A DNA stretch of 8,522 bases, taken from assembly GCA_016199015.1 (NCBI GenBank), contig JACQHN010000584.1, forward strand, positions 1 through 8,522. The letters are read 5' to 3'. The notes under the pieces were generated by a model, which was not told where the DNA came from, did not search any database, and saw only the letters and a program-made list of their open reading frames with translations. Position 1 is the stretch's first letter; each line of letters starts with the position of its first letter. Of the stretch, positions 1-7,608 are shown piece after piece. A program made the translations under genes and the position numbers. This stretch comes from Nitrospira defluvii. GTDB lineage: Bacteria > Nitrospirota > Nitrospiria > Nitrospirales > Nitrospiraceae.

Positions 1-4
1 CGCC

Positions 5-17
5 TCACGTTTCACGT
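5..17. repeat. Short direct repeat downstream of the tRNA
   Basis: TCACGT occurs at 5–10 and again at 12–17, a period of 7. It lies in the 26 nt between the tRNA 3' end and the window edge, which hold no gene and no recognisable terminator. It could be the end of a longer simple-sequence tract that continues outside the window. Two copies are too few to say more. Confidence 0.3.
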
Positions 18-25
18 CGATTGAA

Positions 26-93
<68 letters not shown>

Positions 94-103
<10 letters not shown>

Positions 104-711
104 ACTGATTTCCGTTCCATCATCAGGTGCTGCAGAAGATTCTTGGCCTGTGCAAAAGCCCGGGCACGGTGGCTGATCCGGTTTTTCACGTCCGGTGACA
201 GCTGAGCGAGGGTCTGATGATACTCCGGCACGAGAAAAACCGGATCATACCCAAACCCATGAGAACCCGTGGCCTCTTCAGCAATCGATCCTTCCAAGAC
301 ACCTTGTACCGACCGGGTTTCGCCGGCAGGAAACGCGATGGCCGCAACCGTCACAAACCGGGCCCCTCGTTCTGCGGGCGGGACCCCACGAAGTTCATGC
401 AGCAATTTCCGACAATTGTCCTCATAACTGGCATGTTCCCCGGCGTACCGAGCCGCAAAGGCCCCAGGACGCCCCCCGAGCGCATCGACCTCAAGTCCTG
501 TATCATCCGCAACCGCTGGCAATCCCGTGTAGCGTGCAATCTCTACGGCCTTTTTCATGGCGTTCGCTTCACAGGTGTCACCGTCTTCGACCACGTCCGG
601 TGCATCGGGGTAATCATCCAACGTTCGAATAGAGACGTTCAAATCCTGAAGCAGGGTGACGAGTTCCTGCTTCTTATGTTGATTCTTGGTCGCCAGCACA
701 ATCTGCATCAT
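94..711 (-). CDS. rdgB: RdgB/HAM1 family non-canonical purine NTP pyrophosphatase (XTP/dITP)
   Basis: The 205-aa product matches the usual size of the Ham1/RdgB family. This family hydrolyses dITP, XTP and ITP to the monophosphate plus pyrophosphate in the cytosol and keeps deaminated purines out of DNA and RNA. Visible motifs are the N-terminal nucleotide-binding ATKNQHK (7–13), the metal-binding EANA region (48–51), the DDTG motif with the catalytic aspartates (69–72), GFGYDPVF (152–159) and SHR (180–182). The ATG at 711 shares its A with the TGA stop of rph (TGATG). No Shine-Dalgarno is clear, so translation probably depends on ribosomes finishing rph. A second ATG follows at 708 and could equally be the start. 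The last codons (Val-Gly-Ala-stop) run into the tRNA-Pro gene, and the TAG stop at 96–94 is made of tRNA residues U8-A9-G10. Identity is near certain; which of the two Met codons is used is open. Confidence 0.95.
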
Positions 712-1454
712 CAGCCAAGCGAGCCAATCAATGATTTCTGCAACTCTACCAACTCACGGATCGCCCCCCACCCGAGGTCGAGAAACTCATCCATGTCCTT
801 CTTATTGAACGGAGTCCGTTCGGCCGTCCCCTGCACCTCGACATACTGCCCGGCACCGGTCATCACCAGATTCAAGTCCACTTCGGCATGCGAGTCTTCC
901 TCATAGGCCAAGTCTACCAATACTTGACCGCCGACCTTTCCGATACTGATTGCCGCCAGGTAGTCGGTGAGGGGATTCTTCTTCACGAGCTCTTTCTTTT
1001 TCAAGACGGCCATCGCGTCCGCCAAGGCAATAAAAGCCCCGGTAATCGAAGCCGTGCGAGTCCCACCGTCGGCTTGAATGACGTCGCAATCGATCCACAC
1101 GGTCCGCTCCCCCAAGCGCGTCGTGTCGATCACCGCGCGCAAGGCACGTCCAACCAGGCGTTGAATCTCCAGCGTGCGCCCACCCTGCTTGCCCTTGACC
1201 GATTCCCGGGGTGAACGATCATGCGTGGCCCGTGGCAGCATGGCATATTCGGCCGTCACCCACCCACTCCCCTTCCCCTTCAGGAACGGGGGAACTTTTT
1301 CTTCAATCGAAGCCGTGCAGATGACCTTGGTGTCCCCCATTTCGATCAAGACGGAGCCTTCGGCATGTTTCGTAAAATTGCGCGTCACCTTGACCGGGCG
1401 GATTTGATCCCGCCGCCGTCCATCGATCCGACCCAACCCTGCCCCGCTCGCCAT
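711..1454 (-). CDS. rph: Ribonuclease PH (tRNA 3'-trimming phosphorolytic exonuclease)
   Basis: The product is 247 aa, close to the ~240 aa usual for RNase PH, a hexameric cytosolic enzyme that removes 3' nucleotides from tRNA precursors using phosphate and releasing nucleoside diphosphates. Recognisable family sequence includes GRRRDQIRP (12–20), [18 protein letters not shown] (25–42), the [15 protein letters not shown] block (63–77), the phosphate-site region [13 protein letters not shown] (91–103), [17 protein letters not shown] (124–140), and the [17 protein letters not shown] segment (181–197) with the conserved acidic residues. The frame stays open to a TTG at 1481. I chose the ATG at 1454 because AGGAAGGGG lies 9 nt before it and because the family normally starts just before the GRR motif. 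The first ~9 residues (MASGAGLGR) are a small extension. The gene leads the unit and overlaps rdgB by one base; rph–rdgB adjacency is common in bacteria. Confidence 0.95.
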   Translation of the reverse strand: MASGAGLGRIDGRRRDQIRPVKVTRNFTKHAEGSVLIEMGDTKVICTASIEEKVPPFLKGKGSGWVTAEYAMLPRATHDRSPRESVKGKQGGRTLEIQRLVGRALRAVIDTTRLGERTVWIDCDVIQADGGTRTASITGAFIALADAMAVLKKKELVKKNPLTDYLAAISIGKVGGQVLVDLAYEEDSHAEVDLNLVMTGAGQYVEVQGTAERTPFNKKDMDEFLDLGWGAIRELVELQKSLIGSLG

Positions 1455-1463
1455 TAAGTCGCA

Positions 1464-1472
1464 CCCCTTCCT
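1464..1472 (-). promoter_or_regulatory. Ribosome binding site of rph
   Basis: AGGAAGGGG on the minus strand ends 9 nt before the ATG at 1454. It decides the start in favour of this ATG over the upstream in-frame TTG at 1481. Confidence 0.7.
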
Positions 1473-1495
1473 GCACAGCAAATCTAAAGGAGCGG

Positions 1496-1524
1496 ATTAT
1501 AGAGAACGAGGCCTGAAAGAGCAA
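1496..1524 (-). promoter_or_regulatory. Candidate sigma70-type promoter of the rph–rdgB–tRNA unit
   Basis: The minus strand reads TTGCTC (1524–1519), a 17-nt spacer, and a perfect TATAAT (1501–1496). Transcription would start near 1489, giving a leader of about 35 nt before the rph ATG. The -35 matches the consensus at only three positions, so the call rests mainly on the -10, the spacing and the location. Confidence 0.55.
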
Positions 1525-1569
1525 ATCCATCGGCCGCGCGGGGCGACGGTTTTCCAAACTGTGTTTCGA

Positions 1570-1598
1570 CTGGCATTCACCGACGACCGATGTATAAT
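1570..1598 (+). promoter_or_regulatory. Candidate sigma70-type promoter upstream of the HD-GYP gene
   Basis: CTGGCA (1570–1575, 4 of 6 against TTGACA) is followed after 17 nt by a perfect TATAAT (1593–1598). The predicted start is near 1605. That would place a leader of about 365 nt ahead of the HD-GYP ATG at 1970, unless the transcript serves a small RNA or another start lies closer. It is divergent to the rph promoter, with the two -10 boxes about 90 nt apart. Confidence 0.5.
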
Positions 1599-1607
1599 CC
1601 ATCCTCG

Positions 1608-1619
1608 CGGTGCGCACCG
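1608..1619. promoter_or_regulatory. 12-bp perfect palindrome at the predicted transcript start
   Basis: CGGTGCGCACCG is its own reverse complement. It falls at about +4 to +15 of the transcript predicted from the promoter at 1570–1598, where a repressor operator or a 5'-end RNA hairpin would be expected. The role is inferred from position only. Confidence 0.4.
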
Positions 1620-1762
1620 GCTCTCCGTGGGGAACCCATCCTGCGCTTCAACCAACGGACCAGCGTCAGAGTTGACGACCCAACCGAAACGTCACACGCA
1701 ACCGCCCGTATCCGTTGCCGACAGGATCTGGTCATAATATCAAAGCAGTTTTAGGATCCATG

Positions 1763-1781
1763 GGGCGACGTACGGTCGCCC
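1763..1781 (+). other. GC-rich hairpin in the HD-GYP leader
   Basis: GGGCGAC (1763–1769) pairs perfectly with GTCGCCC (1775–1781) around a 5-nt loop. The next bases are ACAGAGACC, not a T run, so it is not a classical intrinsic terminator. Confidence 0.5.
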
Positions 1782-1917
1782 ACAGAGACCCCTCAATACG
1801 ACGAGAGCATGGCACAAAAGGTGCATTTCCCATTAGGCTCCATCGTGTGCTTCAGACTTGTATCTATGCAACCGATACTGATTCTAGCCCTGCGGTAACA
1901 GTGTGAGCAAATGAAGC

Positions 1918-1939
1918 TCCCCGTAGCAAGCTACGAGGA
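1918..1939. repeat. Hairpin/palindrome just upstream of the HD-GYP gene
   Basis: CGTAGC (1922–1927), AA, GCTACG (1930–1935) form a perfect inverted repeat. TCC/GGA pairs (1918–1920 with 1937–1939) continue the stem after one C·A mismatch. It lies about 30 nt before the ATG at 1970. Its compact form resembles dispersed palindromic intergenic units, but this window holds only one copy. Confidence 0.45.
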
Positions 1940-1969
1940 ATCACAAGTTTAACCTAGCGAGCCAGCTAT

Positions 1970-3139
1970 ATGAGCATCCAGACCGTCACCGAACAGAGCA
2001 GCCAACTCTCACTCCTCGAAAATCGCAACATCTTGATCGTGGACGATGAAGAACCCATCCGTCGGCTGCTGGGTTATCTCCTCGAACCCCATGGGTACCA
2101 GGTCACCTTGGCCGGAGAATCCCGTGAGGCTCGTCAACGGTTGGAGAAAGGGTTTTATGCCCTGGTGCTGTGCGATGTGAACATGCCGGGCGAGTCCGGT
2201 ATGGACCTCGTGCGCCACATTCTCGTCCAATATCCCACCACGGCCGTCATTATGATTACGGGCCTCGATAGTCCTGTCCTCGCAAACGCGGCCCTGGACA
2301 TGGGGGCCTTCGGCTATGTGATCAAGCCGTTCGAAGCCAATGAGGTGCTGATCAATGTGGCCAATGCGTTGCGACGACGCAAGTTGGAAATTGAAAATGC
2401 CATGCACCGGGAGAATCTGGAAGAAGTCGTCCGGACGCGGACGATTGCCCTACAGCAGGCCCTCGAATGGCTGGAGCGCAGCGAAAAGGAATTGCGCCTC
2501 TCGCGCGAAGAAACCATCCAGCGGCTCGCCATTGCCGCCGAGTATCGCGACAGCTCGACGGCACAGCATATCCAACGGATGAGCCACTACTGTGAACTCC
2601 TGGCCCATCGCTATGGCTTGTCCCCCGATCGATGCGATCTGATCCGCACCGCCAGCCCCATGCACGACATCGGCAAAATCGGCACTCCGGATCACGTGCT
2701 GCTGAAGCCCGGCAAATTCACCCCGGAAGAGTTCAAGGTGATCACCCAACATACGGAAATTGGATATCGTATTTTGGCCGGTTCCGATTCGGAACTGTTG
2801 AAAGCGGCCGCGCTCATCGCATGGACCCACCACGAGCGTTACGATGGAACAGGCTACCCGCGCGGACTTGCGGGAGAGGGGATCCCATTAGAAGGACGGA
2901 TTACCGCCATTGCAGACAACTTCGATGCCCTCACGACGCAGCGTGTGTACAAACCGGCGTATGATTTTGACCATGCCAAAGACCTCATGCTGAGGGAGCG
3001 CGGAAAACATTTCGACCCCGACCTTCTCGACATCTTCTTCAACTCGATGGACGACATCAAACGCATCTACGACCAATTTGCAGACCCGAACTGGTTCTCC
3101 GCTTCTCGGCACCGTCCTTCCACTCAGGATGAGGCATGA
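1970..3139 (+). CDS. Response regulator with REC and HD-GYP domains (predicted cyclic di-GMP phosphodiesterase)
   Basis: The 389-aa product has an N-terminal receiver domain (about 19–134): acidic pair D25/D26, phospho-acceptor D69 in CDVNMPG, T97 in MITG and K119 in VIKP. A charged helical, probably coiled-coil linker (about 134–185) follows, then an HD-GYP domain (about 185–370). The hydrolase motifs are complete: EYRD…H200, the HD pair H232/D233 in MHDIGKIG, H261, H287/H288 in HHERYDGTGYP with the GYP signature intact, and D316/D319 in ADNFDAL. Such proteins (RpfG type) hydrolyse cyclic di-GMP in the cytosol, with activity set by receiver phosphorylation. S196 sits where PmGH, from memory, has its third-metal Glu, so a two-metal site is likely. 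No sensor kinase gene lies next to it. An in-frame TAG at 1955–1957 leaves ATG 1970 as the only good start, with just a weak GAG 8 nt upstream. The stop overlaps the next gene. Confidence 0.93.
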   Translation: MSIQTVTEQSSQLSLLENRNILIVDDEEPIRRLLGYLLEPHGYQVTLAGESREARQRLEKGFYALVLCDVNMPGESGMDLVRHILVQYPTTAVIMITGLDSPVLANAALDMGAFGYVIKPFEANEVLINVANALRRRKLEIENAMHRENLEEVVRTRTIALQQALEWLERSEKELRLSREETIQRLAIAAEYRDSSTAQHIQRMSHYCELLAHRYGLSPDRCDLIRTASPMHDIGKIGTPDHVLLKPGKFTPEEFKVITQHTEIGYRILAGSDSELLKAAALIAWTHHERYDGTGYPRGLAGEGIPLEGRITAIADNFDALTTQRVYKPAYDFDHAKDLMLRERGKHFDPDLLDIFFNSMDDIKRIYDQFADPNWFSASRHRPSTQDEA

Positions 3140-3633
3140 TGGCACATCGCCCACGTAATTGGATCGCCTATCTCTGCGAGCATCTCGCCTCGTCCGGCAT
3201 GATGCCGACCTGGGACGCGGCGACCTATCTCACCGACAACCTATTCGGAGACAAGCCCAATCCGCGGCTGCTACGAACTGCCAGTCCATACGAAGATACG
3301 ACGCACCTGCTTCATCGTCTGTACCAACCGCTCGTCGAGGCAGCCACGCGAGACGTCTCGCTTCCTGCAGCATCCATGATCCATGTCTTCACGGATGTCA
3401 GCCTCACCGGTAACTCCGCCGTCTTGGTCGTGTATTTCCCCGGCCAAAATCGACCGCATCAACTCTTGTTGCTGGATGCGGCCAAGGCGTGGGAATTGGT
3501 GTTTGAAAACTCAGAGACCTTCAATGCCTGGGCGGAGGAACGCTACAGCTGGATCAAGACCTCGCTCGCGAGCGTCACGTCAGGAGCCGCCACCCCTGCC
3601 CTTCTCCCGGCCCTCGAAGCCGTTAAAAACTGA
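3136..3633 (+). CDS. Protein of unknown function, coupled to the HD-GYP gene
   Basis: The product is 165 aa and I do not recognise a family. It overlaps the HD-GYP gene by the four bases ATGA; a second ATG follows directly at 3139. AGGA at 3125–3128, 7 nt before ATG 3136, serves as a ribosome site. The N-terminal half looks helical and rich in His, Arg and Tyr. The middle (about 80–114) alternates hydrophobic residues like beta strands (MIHVFTDVS, AVLVVYF, LLLLD). The rest is a Trp-containing helix (about 115–145) and an Ala/Pro-rich tail. No signal peptide or membrane segment is seen, so it is probably cytosolic. A DVSLTG segment (87–92) fits the DxSxxG half of a PilZ motif, but the RxxxR half is absent. 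Tight coupling suggests it works with the HD-GYP protein. The gene is likely real because of its coupling, composition and lack of a better competing frame. Confidence 0.75.
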   Translation: MMAHRPRNWIAYLCEHLASSGMMPTWDAATYLTDNLFGDKPNPRLLRTASPYEDTTHLLHRLYQPLVEAATRDVSLPAASMIHVFTDVSLTGNSAVLVVYFPGQNRPHQLLLLDAAKAWELVFENSETFNAWAEERYSWIKTSLASVTSGAATPALLPALEAVKN

Positions 3634-3665
3634 CCCCGTCGCTCGTCGTTCGCCTTGCCGAAAAA

Positions 3666-3721
3666 TGTTCAGTTTTCAATGATGAATGTTCAATTGAACA
3701 TCGAGAATTGAGCATTGAACA
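3666..3721. repeat. 56-nt imperfect inverted repeat between convergent genes
   Basis: The arms 3666–3693 and 3694–3721 are reverse complements at 21 of 28 positions with no spacer. The core ATGTTCAATTGAACAT (3686–3701) is a perfect 16-nt palindrome, and the ends are TGTTCA and TGAACA. The tract is AT-rich and built from TTCAAT/ATTGAA words, unlike the GC-rich genes beside it. It begins 32 nt after the stop of the 165-aa gene and ends 13 nt before the metH stop. It could act as a bidirectional terminator or be a dispersed repeat. There is no GC-rich stem followed by a T run. Confidence 0.6.
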
Positions 3722-3734
3722 CTCGTACGACCTG

Positions 3735-6700
3735 CTACGCGTCGTAGTTCAGATTCGGCGCCAGCCACCGCTCGATTTCGCTCACGGGCAGTTTCTTACG
3801 GGACGCATAGTCGTCGACCTGGTCGCGGTTGATCTTTCCCACCGTAAAATATTTGGCTTGCGGATGTGCGAAATACAGTCCGCTCACGGATGCCGCCGGC
3901 AACATCGCAAACGATTCCGTCAGCGTCACCCCACATTGAGCCTCGGCACCCAGCAGGTCGAACAACATCCGCTTCTCAGTGTGATCCGGACAAGCAGGAT
4001 AGCCGGGAGCCGGACGGATACCGCGATACCGCTCGCGGATCATGTCCTCGTGCGTGAGGTCCTCCGTCGTTCCATATCCCCACTCAAGTCGGACTTTTTT
4101 ATGCAGCCATTCGGCGAAGGCTTCCGCCAGTCGGTCTGCCAGCGCCTTCGTCATGATGGAGTTGTAGTCGTCGTGATCCTTCTCGTACTTCGCGCATAGT
4201 GCCTCAACGCCGATGCCGGCCGTGACCGCAAACGCCCCAACATGGTCGGCTCGCCGAGACTCCTTAGGAGCGATAAAGTCCGCCAATGCGAGGTTGAACT
4301 GGTCGGCGGGCTTGTCCATCTGTTGCCGGAGCGTATGGAACACGGCCTGCACGTCCCGACGATCCTGATCGCGGTACAGCTCGATATCGTCACCCACACT
4401 ATTGGCCGGGAAGAATCCGTACACGCCTCGAGCGGTCAACAGTTCATCCCGGATAATTTCCTCTAGCAACGCCTGCGCGTCCTCGAACAGTTCCTTGGCC
4501 TTGGGACCCACCGTGGCATCTTCAAAAATGCCGGGATATCGCCCACGTAGTTCCCACGTGTGAAAGAAGGGCGACCAATCGATGAAGGGAACCAACTTGC
4601 GGAGCGGCAGCCGATCGATGCTGCGCACACCGACAAAGGAGGGAGTGGGAATATCGACGGTAGCCCAGTCGGTGGACAACCGATGTTTCCTCGCCACCTC
4701 GATACTGCGCAGGATTTTCGGGCCACGGTCCTGGTGCGCCTGCCGGACCCGATCGTAATCGGCACGAACGGTACCGGCGAAGCTCTCCCGTTGCTGCTCG
4801 TTGATCAGGCTTCCGACGACACCGACTGCACGGGACGCGTCCAGCACATGCACGGTCGCGTGGCGATAGGAGGGTGCAATCTTGACGGCGGTGTGGGCCT
4901 TGCTGGTTGTCGCGCCGCCGATCAGCAGAGGGAGCTCAAACCCCTGACGCGTCATCTCCTTGGCCACATGCACCATTTCATCCAACGACGGGGTAATCAG
5001 CCCGCTCAATCCGACGATATCGACCTTTTGTTCGAGAGCCGTCGCCAGAATTTTTTCACAGGACACCATGACGCCAAGATCGATCACATCATAGTTGTTA
5101 CATCCCAGCACCACGCCCACGATATTCTTGCCGATATCGTGCACGTCACCCTTCACAGTCGCGAGTAGGACCTTTCCATTCGCGCGTGAGGTGCCCAATC
5201 GTTGCTTTTCAGCTTCCATAAATGGCATGAGATAGGCTACCGCCTTTTTCATCACGCGGGCGCTCTTCACCACTTGAGGCAAAAACATTTTTCCTGATCC
5301 GAAGAGATCGCCGACGACATTCATACCTGCCATCAAGGGGCCCTCGATGACGTCGAGCGGCCTGGTGGTCTTCTGCCTCGCCTCTTCCACGTCCTGATCG
5401 ATATAGTCCGTCAACCCCTTCACCAGCGCATGCGCCAACCGTTCCTCAACCGGCCGCGTGCGCCACTCGTCGTCCTTGACGACCGCCTTCCCCTTCTGCT
5501 TGACCGTCTCGGCAAAAGTGACCAGCCGCTCGGTCGCATCCGGCCGGCGGTTCAACAGTACATCCTCCACCAGCGCCAGCAGATCCTTGGGGATTTCCTC
5601 GTACACGGCCAACTGCCCCGCATTGACGATCCCCATGTCGAGGCCCGCCTGAATCGCATGATAGAGAAACGCGGCATGCATCGCTTCGCGCACGACGTTG
5701 TTGCCACGGAACGAGAAGGAGATATTGCTGACCCCGCCACTGACCTTGGCCAAGGGCAGATGCTGTTTGATCCACCTGGTTGCTTCAATGAAGTCGACCG
5801 CGTAATTGTTGTGCTCCTCGAGTCCCGTCGCGACGGTCAGGATGTTCGGATCGAAAATAATGTCCTGCGGCGGCACGCCAACCTGGTCGGTGAGCAGCCG
5901 GTACGAGCGCTCGCAGATCTCGATGCGTCGAGCGACTGAGTCGGCCTGTCCACGCTCATCGAACGCCATGACCACCATAGCCGCCCCATAGCGGCGAATG
6001 AGTCGCGCCTGTTCGAGAAACTTCGCCTCACCTTCCTTCAGACTGATCGAGTTGACGATTCCCTTGCCCTGCATATTCTGGAGGCCGGCTTCGATGACCT
6101 CCCACTTCGAACTGTCCACCATGATCGGCACGCGGGCAATGTCCGACTCCGCCGCCAGGAGGCGCAGGAACTTTTCCATCGCTGCCTTGGAATCCAGTAG
6201 CCCCTCATCCATGTTGATGTCGATGATTTGTGCGCCGCCTTCGGCCTGCTGACGCGCCACGGTCAAGGCCTTGTCATAGTCGCCGGCCAGGATCAGCTTG
6301 GAAAATGCCGGTGATCCGGTAATGTTCGTCCGTTCGCCGATGTTCACGAAATTCGACTCGGGCCGCACGGTCAGCGCTTCGAGACCGCTGAGTCGCAGGA
6401 ACGGCTCGACCTTGGAGGACTGCCTGGGAGGCAGCCCCCGCACGGCCTCCGCAATCGCACGGATATGGTCTGGTGTCGTCCCGCAACAGCCGCCGACGAT
6501 GTTGAGCCAGCCGTTATCGGCCCACTCCCGCAACTGCGGCGCCAGCGACTCTGGCGTTTCAGGAAATCCTGTCGGGAGCAACGGATTGGGTAACCCGGCA
6601 TTCGGGTGGCTGCTCACATAGATCGGCGCAATCTGCGACAGTTCTTCGATCAGCGGCCGCATTTCCTTTGGCCCCAGCGCACAGTTCATCCCCACGCTGA

Positions 6701-7418
6701 GCAAGGGAACATGCGAAATGGAATTCCAGAACCCTTCGACCGTCTGCCCTGAAAACCCGCGATTGCTTCCGGCTTGGATAAAGGTCACGGAGGCCATGAT
6801 CGGCACTTGCCGCGCCCCTTCCGCGAACAGTTGCTGGATCGCAAAGAATGCGGCCTTGGCGTTCAAGGTGTCGAAGATCGTCTCAACCAACAGTAGATCG
6901 ACGCCGCCGTCCAGCAAGCCGCGCACTTGGTCGCCATAGGCGCGAACCAATTCAGGATAGGTCGTGCCACGCGCCGCCGCGTCATTGGAATCTGTCGAAA
7001 CCGAGGAGGTCTTCGTCGTCGGGCCGATCGCACCCGCAACAAAACAACGTCGCGCAGGCTGTTCTGCCAGCACCTGCGCCATTGCGCGCCGGGCGCATTC
7101 GGCCCCGGCTTTGGACAGCTCATACCCCAGGTCGTCCATGCCATAGTCAGCAAGCGACACGGATTGAGAGTTAAACGTATTCGTCTCGACGATATCCGCC
7201 CCGGCCTCGAAATACTGCCGGTGGATCTCCTCGATGACGGCCGGCTGGGTGACGTTCAAGAGATCGTTGTGGCCCTTGAGATCCTTATTCCAATTTTTAA
7301 AGCGTTCCCCGCGAAACGCGGCTTCGTCCAGCTTATACCGCTGGATCATCGTGCCCATGGCACCATCTAAAATCAGGATGCGCTCTCGCAGTAGGTCGCG
7401 AATGTTTGGTTCCGGCAT
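3735..7418 (-). CDS. metH: Cobalamin-dependent methionine synthase
   Basis: The 1227-aa product has the same length as I recall for E. coli MetH and keeps all four modules. It transfers a methyl group from 5-methyltetrahydrofolate to homocysteine via cobalamin in the cytosol. The homocysteine domain (about 1–325) carries zinc ligands C246 in MNCALGP and C311/C312 in VGGCCGT. The folate domain (about 355–640) has [13 protein letters not shown] (357–369), IDINMDEG and VDSSKWE. The cobalamin cap and Rossmann domains (about 650–890) have DVHDIGKN with the cobalt ligand H760, and the [13 protein letters not shown] block. The reactivation domain (about 915–1227) has FIDWSPFF (945–952) and the S-adenosylmethionine motif [13 protein letters not shown] (1135–1147). 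The ATG at 7418 has AGG 5 nt upstream. The gene is convergent to the HD-GYP unit and divergent from an exported protein; no other methionine gene is adjacent. No frameshift or missing key residue is seen. Confidence 0.98.
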   Translation of the reverse strand: MPEPNIRDLLRERILILDGAMGTMIQRYKLDEAAFRGERFKNWNKDLKGHNDLLNVTQPAVIEEIHRQYFEAGADIVETNTFNSQSVSLADYGMDDLGYELSKAGAECARRAMAQVLAEQPARRCFVAGAIGPTTKTSSVSTDSNDAAARGTTYPELVRAYGDQVRGLLDGGVDLLLVETIFDTLNAKAAFFAIQQLFAEGARQVPIMASVTFIQAGSNRGFSGQTVEGFWNSISHVPLLSVGMNCALGPKEMRPLIEELSQIAPIYVSSHPNAGLPNPLLPTGFPETPESLAPQLREWADNGWLNIVGGCCGTTPDHIRAIAEAVRGLPPRQSSKVEPFLRLSGLEALTVRPESNFVNIGERTNITGSPAFSKLILAGDYDKALTVARQQAEGGAQIIDINMDEGLLDSKAAMEKFLRLLAAESDIARVPIMVDSSKWEVIEAGLQNMQGKGIVNSISLKEGEAKFLEQARLIRRYGAAMVVMAFDERGQADSVARRIEICERSYRLLTDQVGVPPQDIIFDPNILTVATGLEEHNNYAVDFIEATRWIKQHLPLAKVSGGVSNISFSFRGNNVVREAMHAAFLYHAIQAGLDMGIVNAGQLAVYEEIPKDLLALVEDVLLNRRPDATERLVTFAETVKQKGKAVVKDDEWRTRPVEERLAHALVKGLTDYIDQDVEEARQKTTRPLDVIEGPLMAGMNVVGDLFGSGKMFLPQVVKSARVMKKAVAYLMPFMEAEKQRLGTSRANGKVLLATVKGDVHDIGKNIVGVVLGCNNYDVIDLGVMVSCEKILATALEQKVDIVGLSGLITPSLDEMVHVAKEMTRQGFELPLLIGGATTSKAHTAVKIAPSYRHATVHVLDASRAVGVVGSLINEQQRESFAGTVRADYDRVRQAHQDRGPKILRSIEVARKHRLSTDWATVDIPTPSFVGVRSIDRLPLRKLVPFIDWSPFFHTWELRGRYPGIFEDATVGPKAKELFEDAQALLEEIIRDELLTARGVYGFFPANSVGDDIELYRDQDRRDVQAVFHTLRQQMDKPADQFNLALADFIAPKESRRADHVGAFAVTAGIGVEALCAKYEKDHDDYNSIMTKALADRLAEAFAEWLHKKVRLEWGYGTTEDLTHEDMIRERYRGIRPAPGYPACPDHTEKRMLFDLLGAEAQCGVTLTESFAMLPAASVSGLYFAHPQAKYFTVGKINRDQVDDYASRKKLPVSEIERWLAPNLNYDA

Positions 7419-7492
7419 GACTACCTATGTCTTTCTGTTACCGAGTGTCAGGTCTACGGCCGACTGCCTCGATGACTCGCAATGGAGCGGCC

Positions 7493-7522
7493 ATCATATC
7501 GGGAACGGACTTTTTACGGCAA
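7493..7522 (-). promoter_or_regulatory. Candidate metH promoter
   Basis: The minus strand reads TTGCCG (7522–7517), an 18-nt spacer, then TATGAT (7498–7493, 5 of 6). The start would be near 7486, leaving a leader of about 68 nt. I saw no B12 box and no S-adenosylmethionine or S-adenosylhomocysteine riboswitch pattern in the leader. Confidence 0.45.
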
Positions 7523-7542
7523 GTCTTTGCTGGTTCCGTGCC

Positions 7543-7571
7543 TTGACATCGACTACCCTGGCCGATACGAT
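7543..7571 (+). promoter_or_regulatory. Candidate sigma70-type promoter of the exported-protein gene
   Basis: A perfect TTGACA (7543–7548) is followed after 17 nt by TACGAT (7566–7571, 4 of 6). Transcription would start near 7578, about 31 nt before the ATG at 7609. The in-frame ATG at 7570 lies within the -10 box, which argues against it as the start. Confidence 0.6.
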
Positions 7572-7608
7572 GCCGGATATTGTCTGGCACGAGCCTGAGT
7601 GTACCCCT

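Larger units (their letters stand above)
1599..1969. other. Non-coding stretch between rph and the HD-GYP gene (leader region)
   Basis: No convincing gene was found in the ~445 nt between the rph promoter and the ATG at 1970. The part downstream of the plus-strand promoter contains a 12-bp palindrome (1608–1619), a GC-rich hairpin (1763–1781) and a second hairpin (1918–1939). None is followed by a T run, so none looks like a simple intrinsic terminator. No known riboswitch consensus was recognised by eye. It may be a structured 5' leader, a small RNA, or a degraded spacer. Confidence 0.5.

Noticed and set aside
217..906. Plus-strand frame across rdgB and rph
   Set aside because: It is antisense to two well-supported genes whose family motifs are continuous on the other strand.
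1455..1481. TTG start of rph nine codons upstream
   Set aside because: The ATG at 1454 has a strong AGGAAGGGG at good spacing and fits the family N-terminus; the TTG is weaker.
1760..1906. Small frame of 48 codons in the leader, and another of 29 codons at 1809–1898
   Set aside because: Ribosome sites are poor (AGGA only 3 nt before ATG 1760), the residue composition is not gene-like, and no family is recognised.
1599..1969. Cyclic di-GMP riboswitch in the HD-GYP leader
   Set aside because: The conserved GEMM strings were not recognisable by eye, so no class is claimed, although an unknown element remains possible.
3136..3633. PilZ domain assignment for the 165-aa protein
   Set aside because: Only the DxSxxG half is present and no RxxxR motif precedes it, so it is kept as unknown.
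4560..5168. Long plus-strand frames inside metH (also 5430–5939 and 3708–4199)
   Set aside because: They are antisense shadows of a full-length, clearly conserved metH and show no motif.
7234..7608. Upstream extension of the exported-protein frame, including ATG 7570
   Set aside because: The part before 7419 is antisense to the metH start. ATG 7570 lies in the predicted -10 box and would put an acidic, Pro-containing segment ahead of the signal-like stretch.
7419..7608. Cobalamin or S-adenosylmethionine riboswitch ahead of metH
   Set aside because: I read the minus-strand leader and saw no B12-box-like sequence, and the predicted leader (~68 nt) is too short for a cobalamin riboswitch. A covariance search would settle it.
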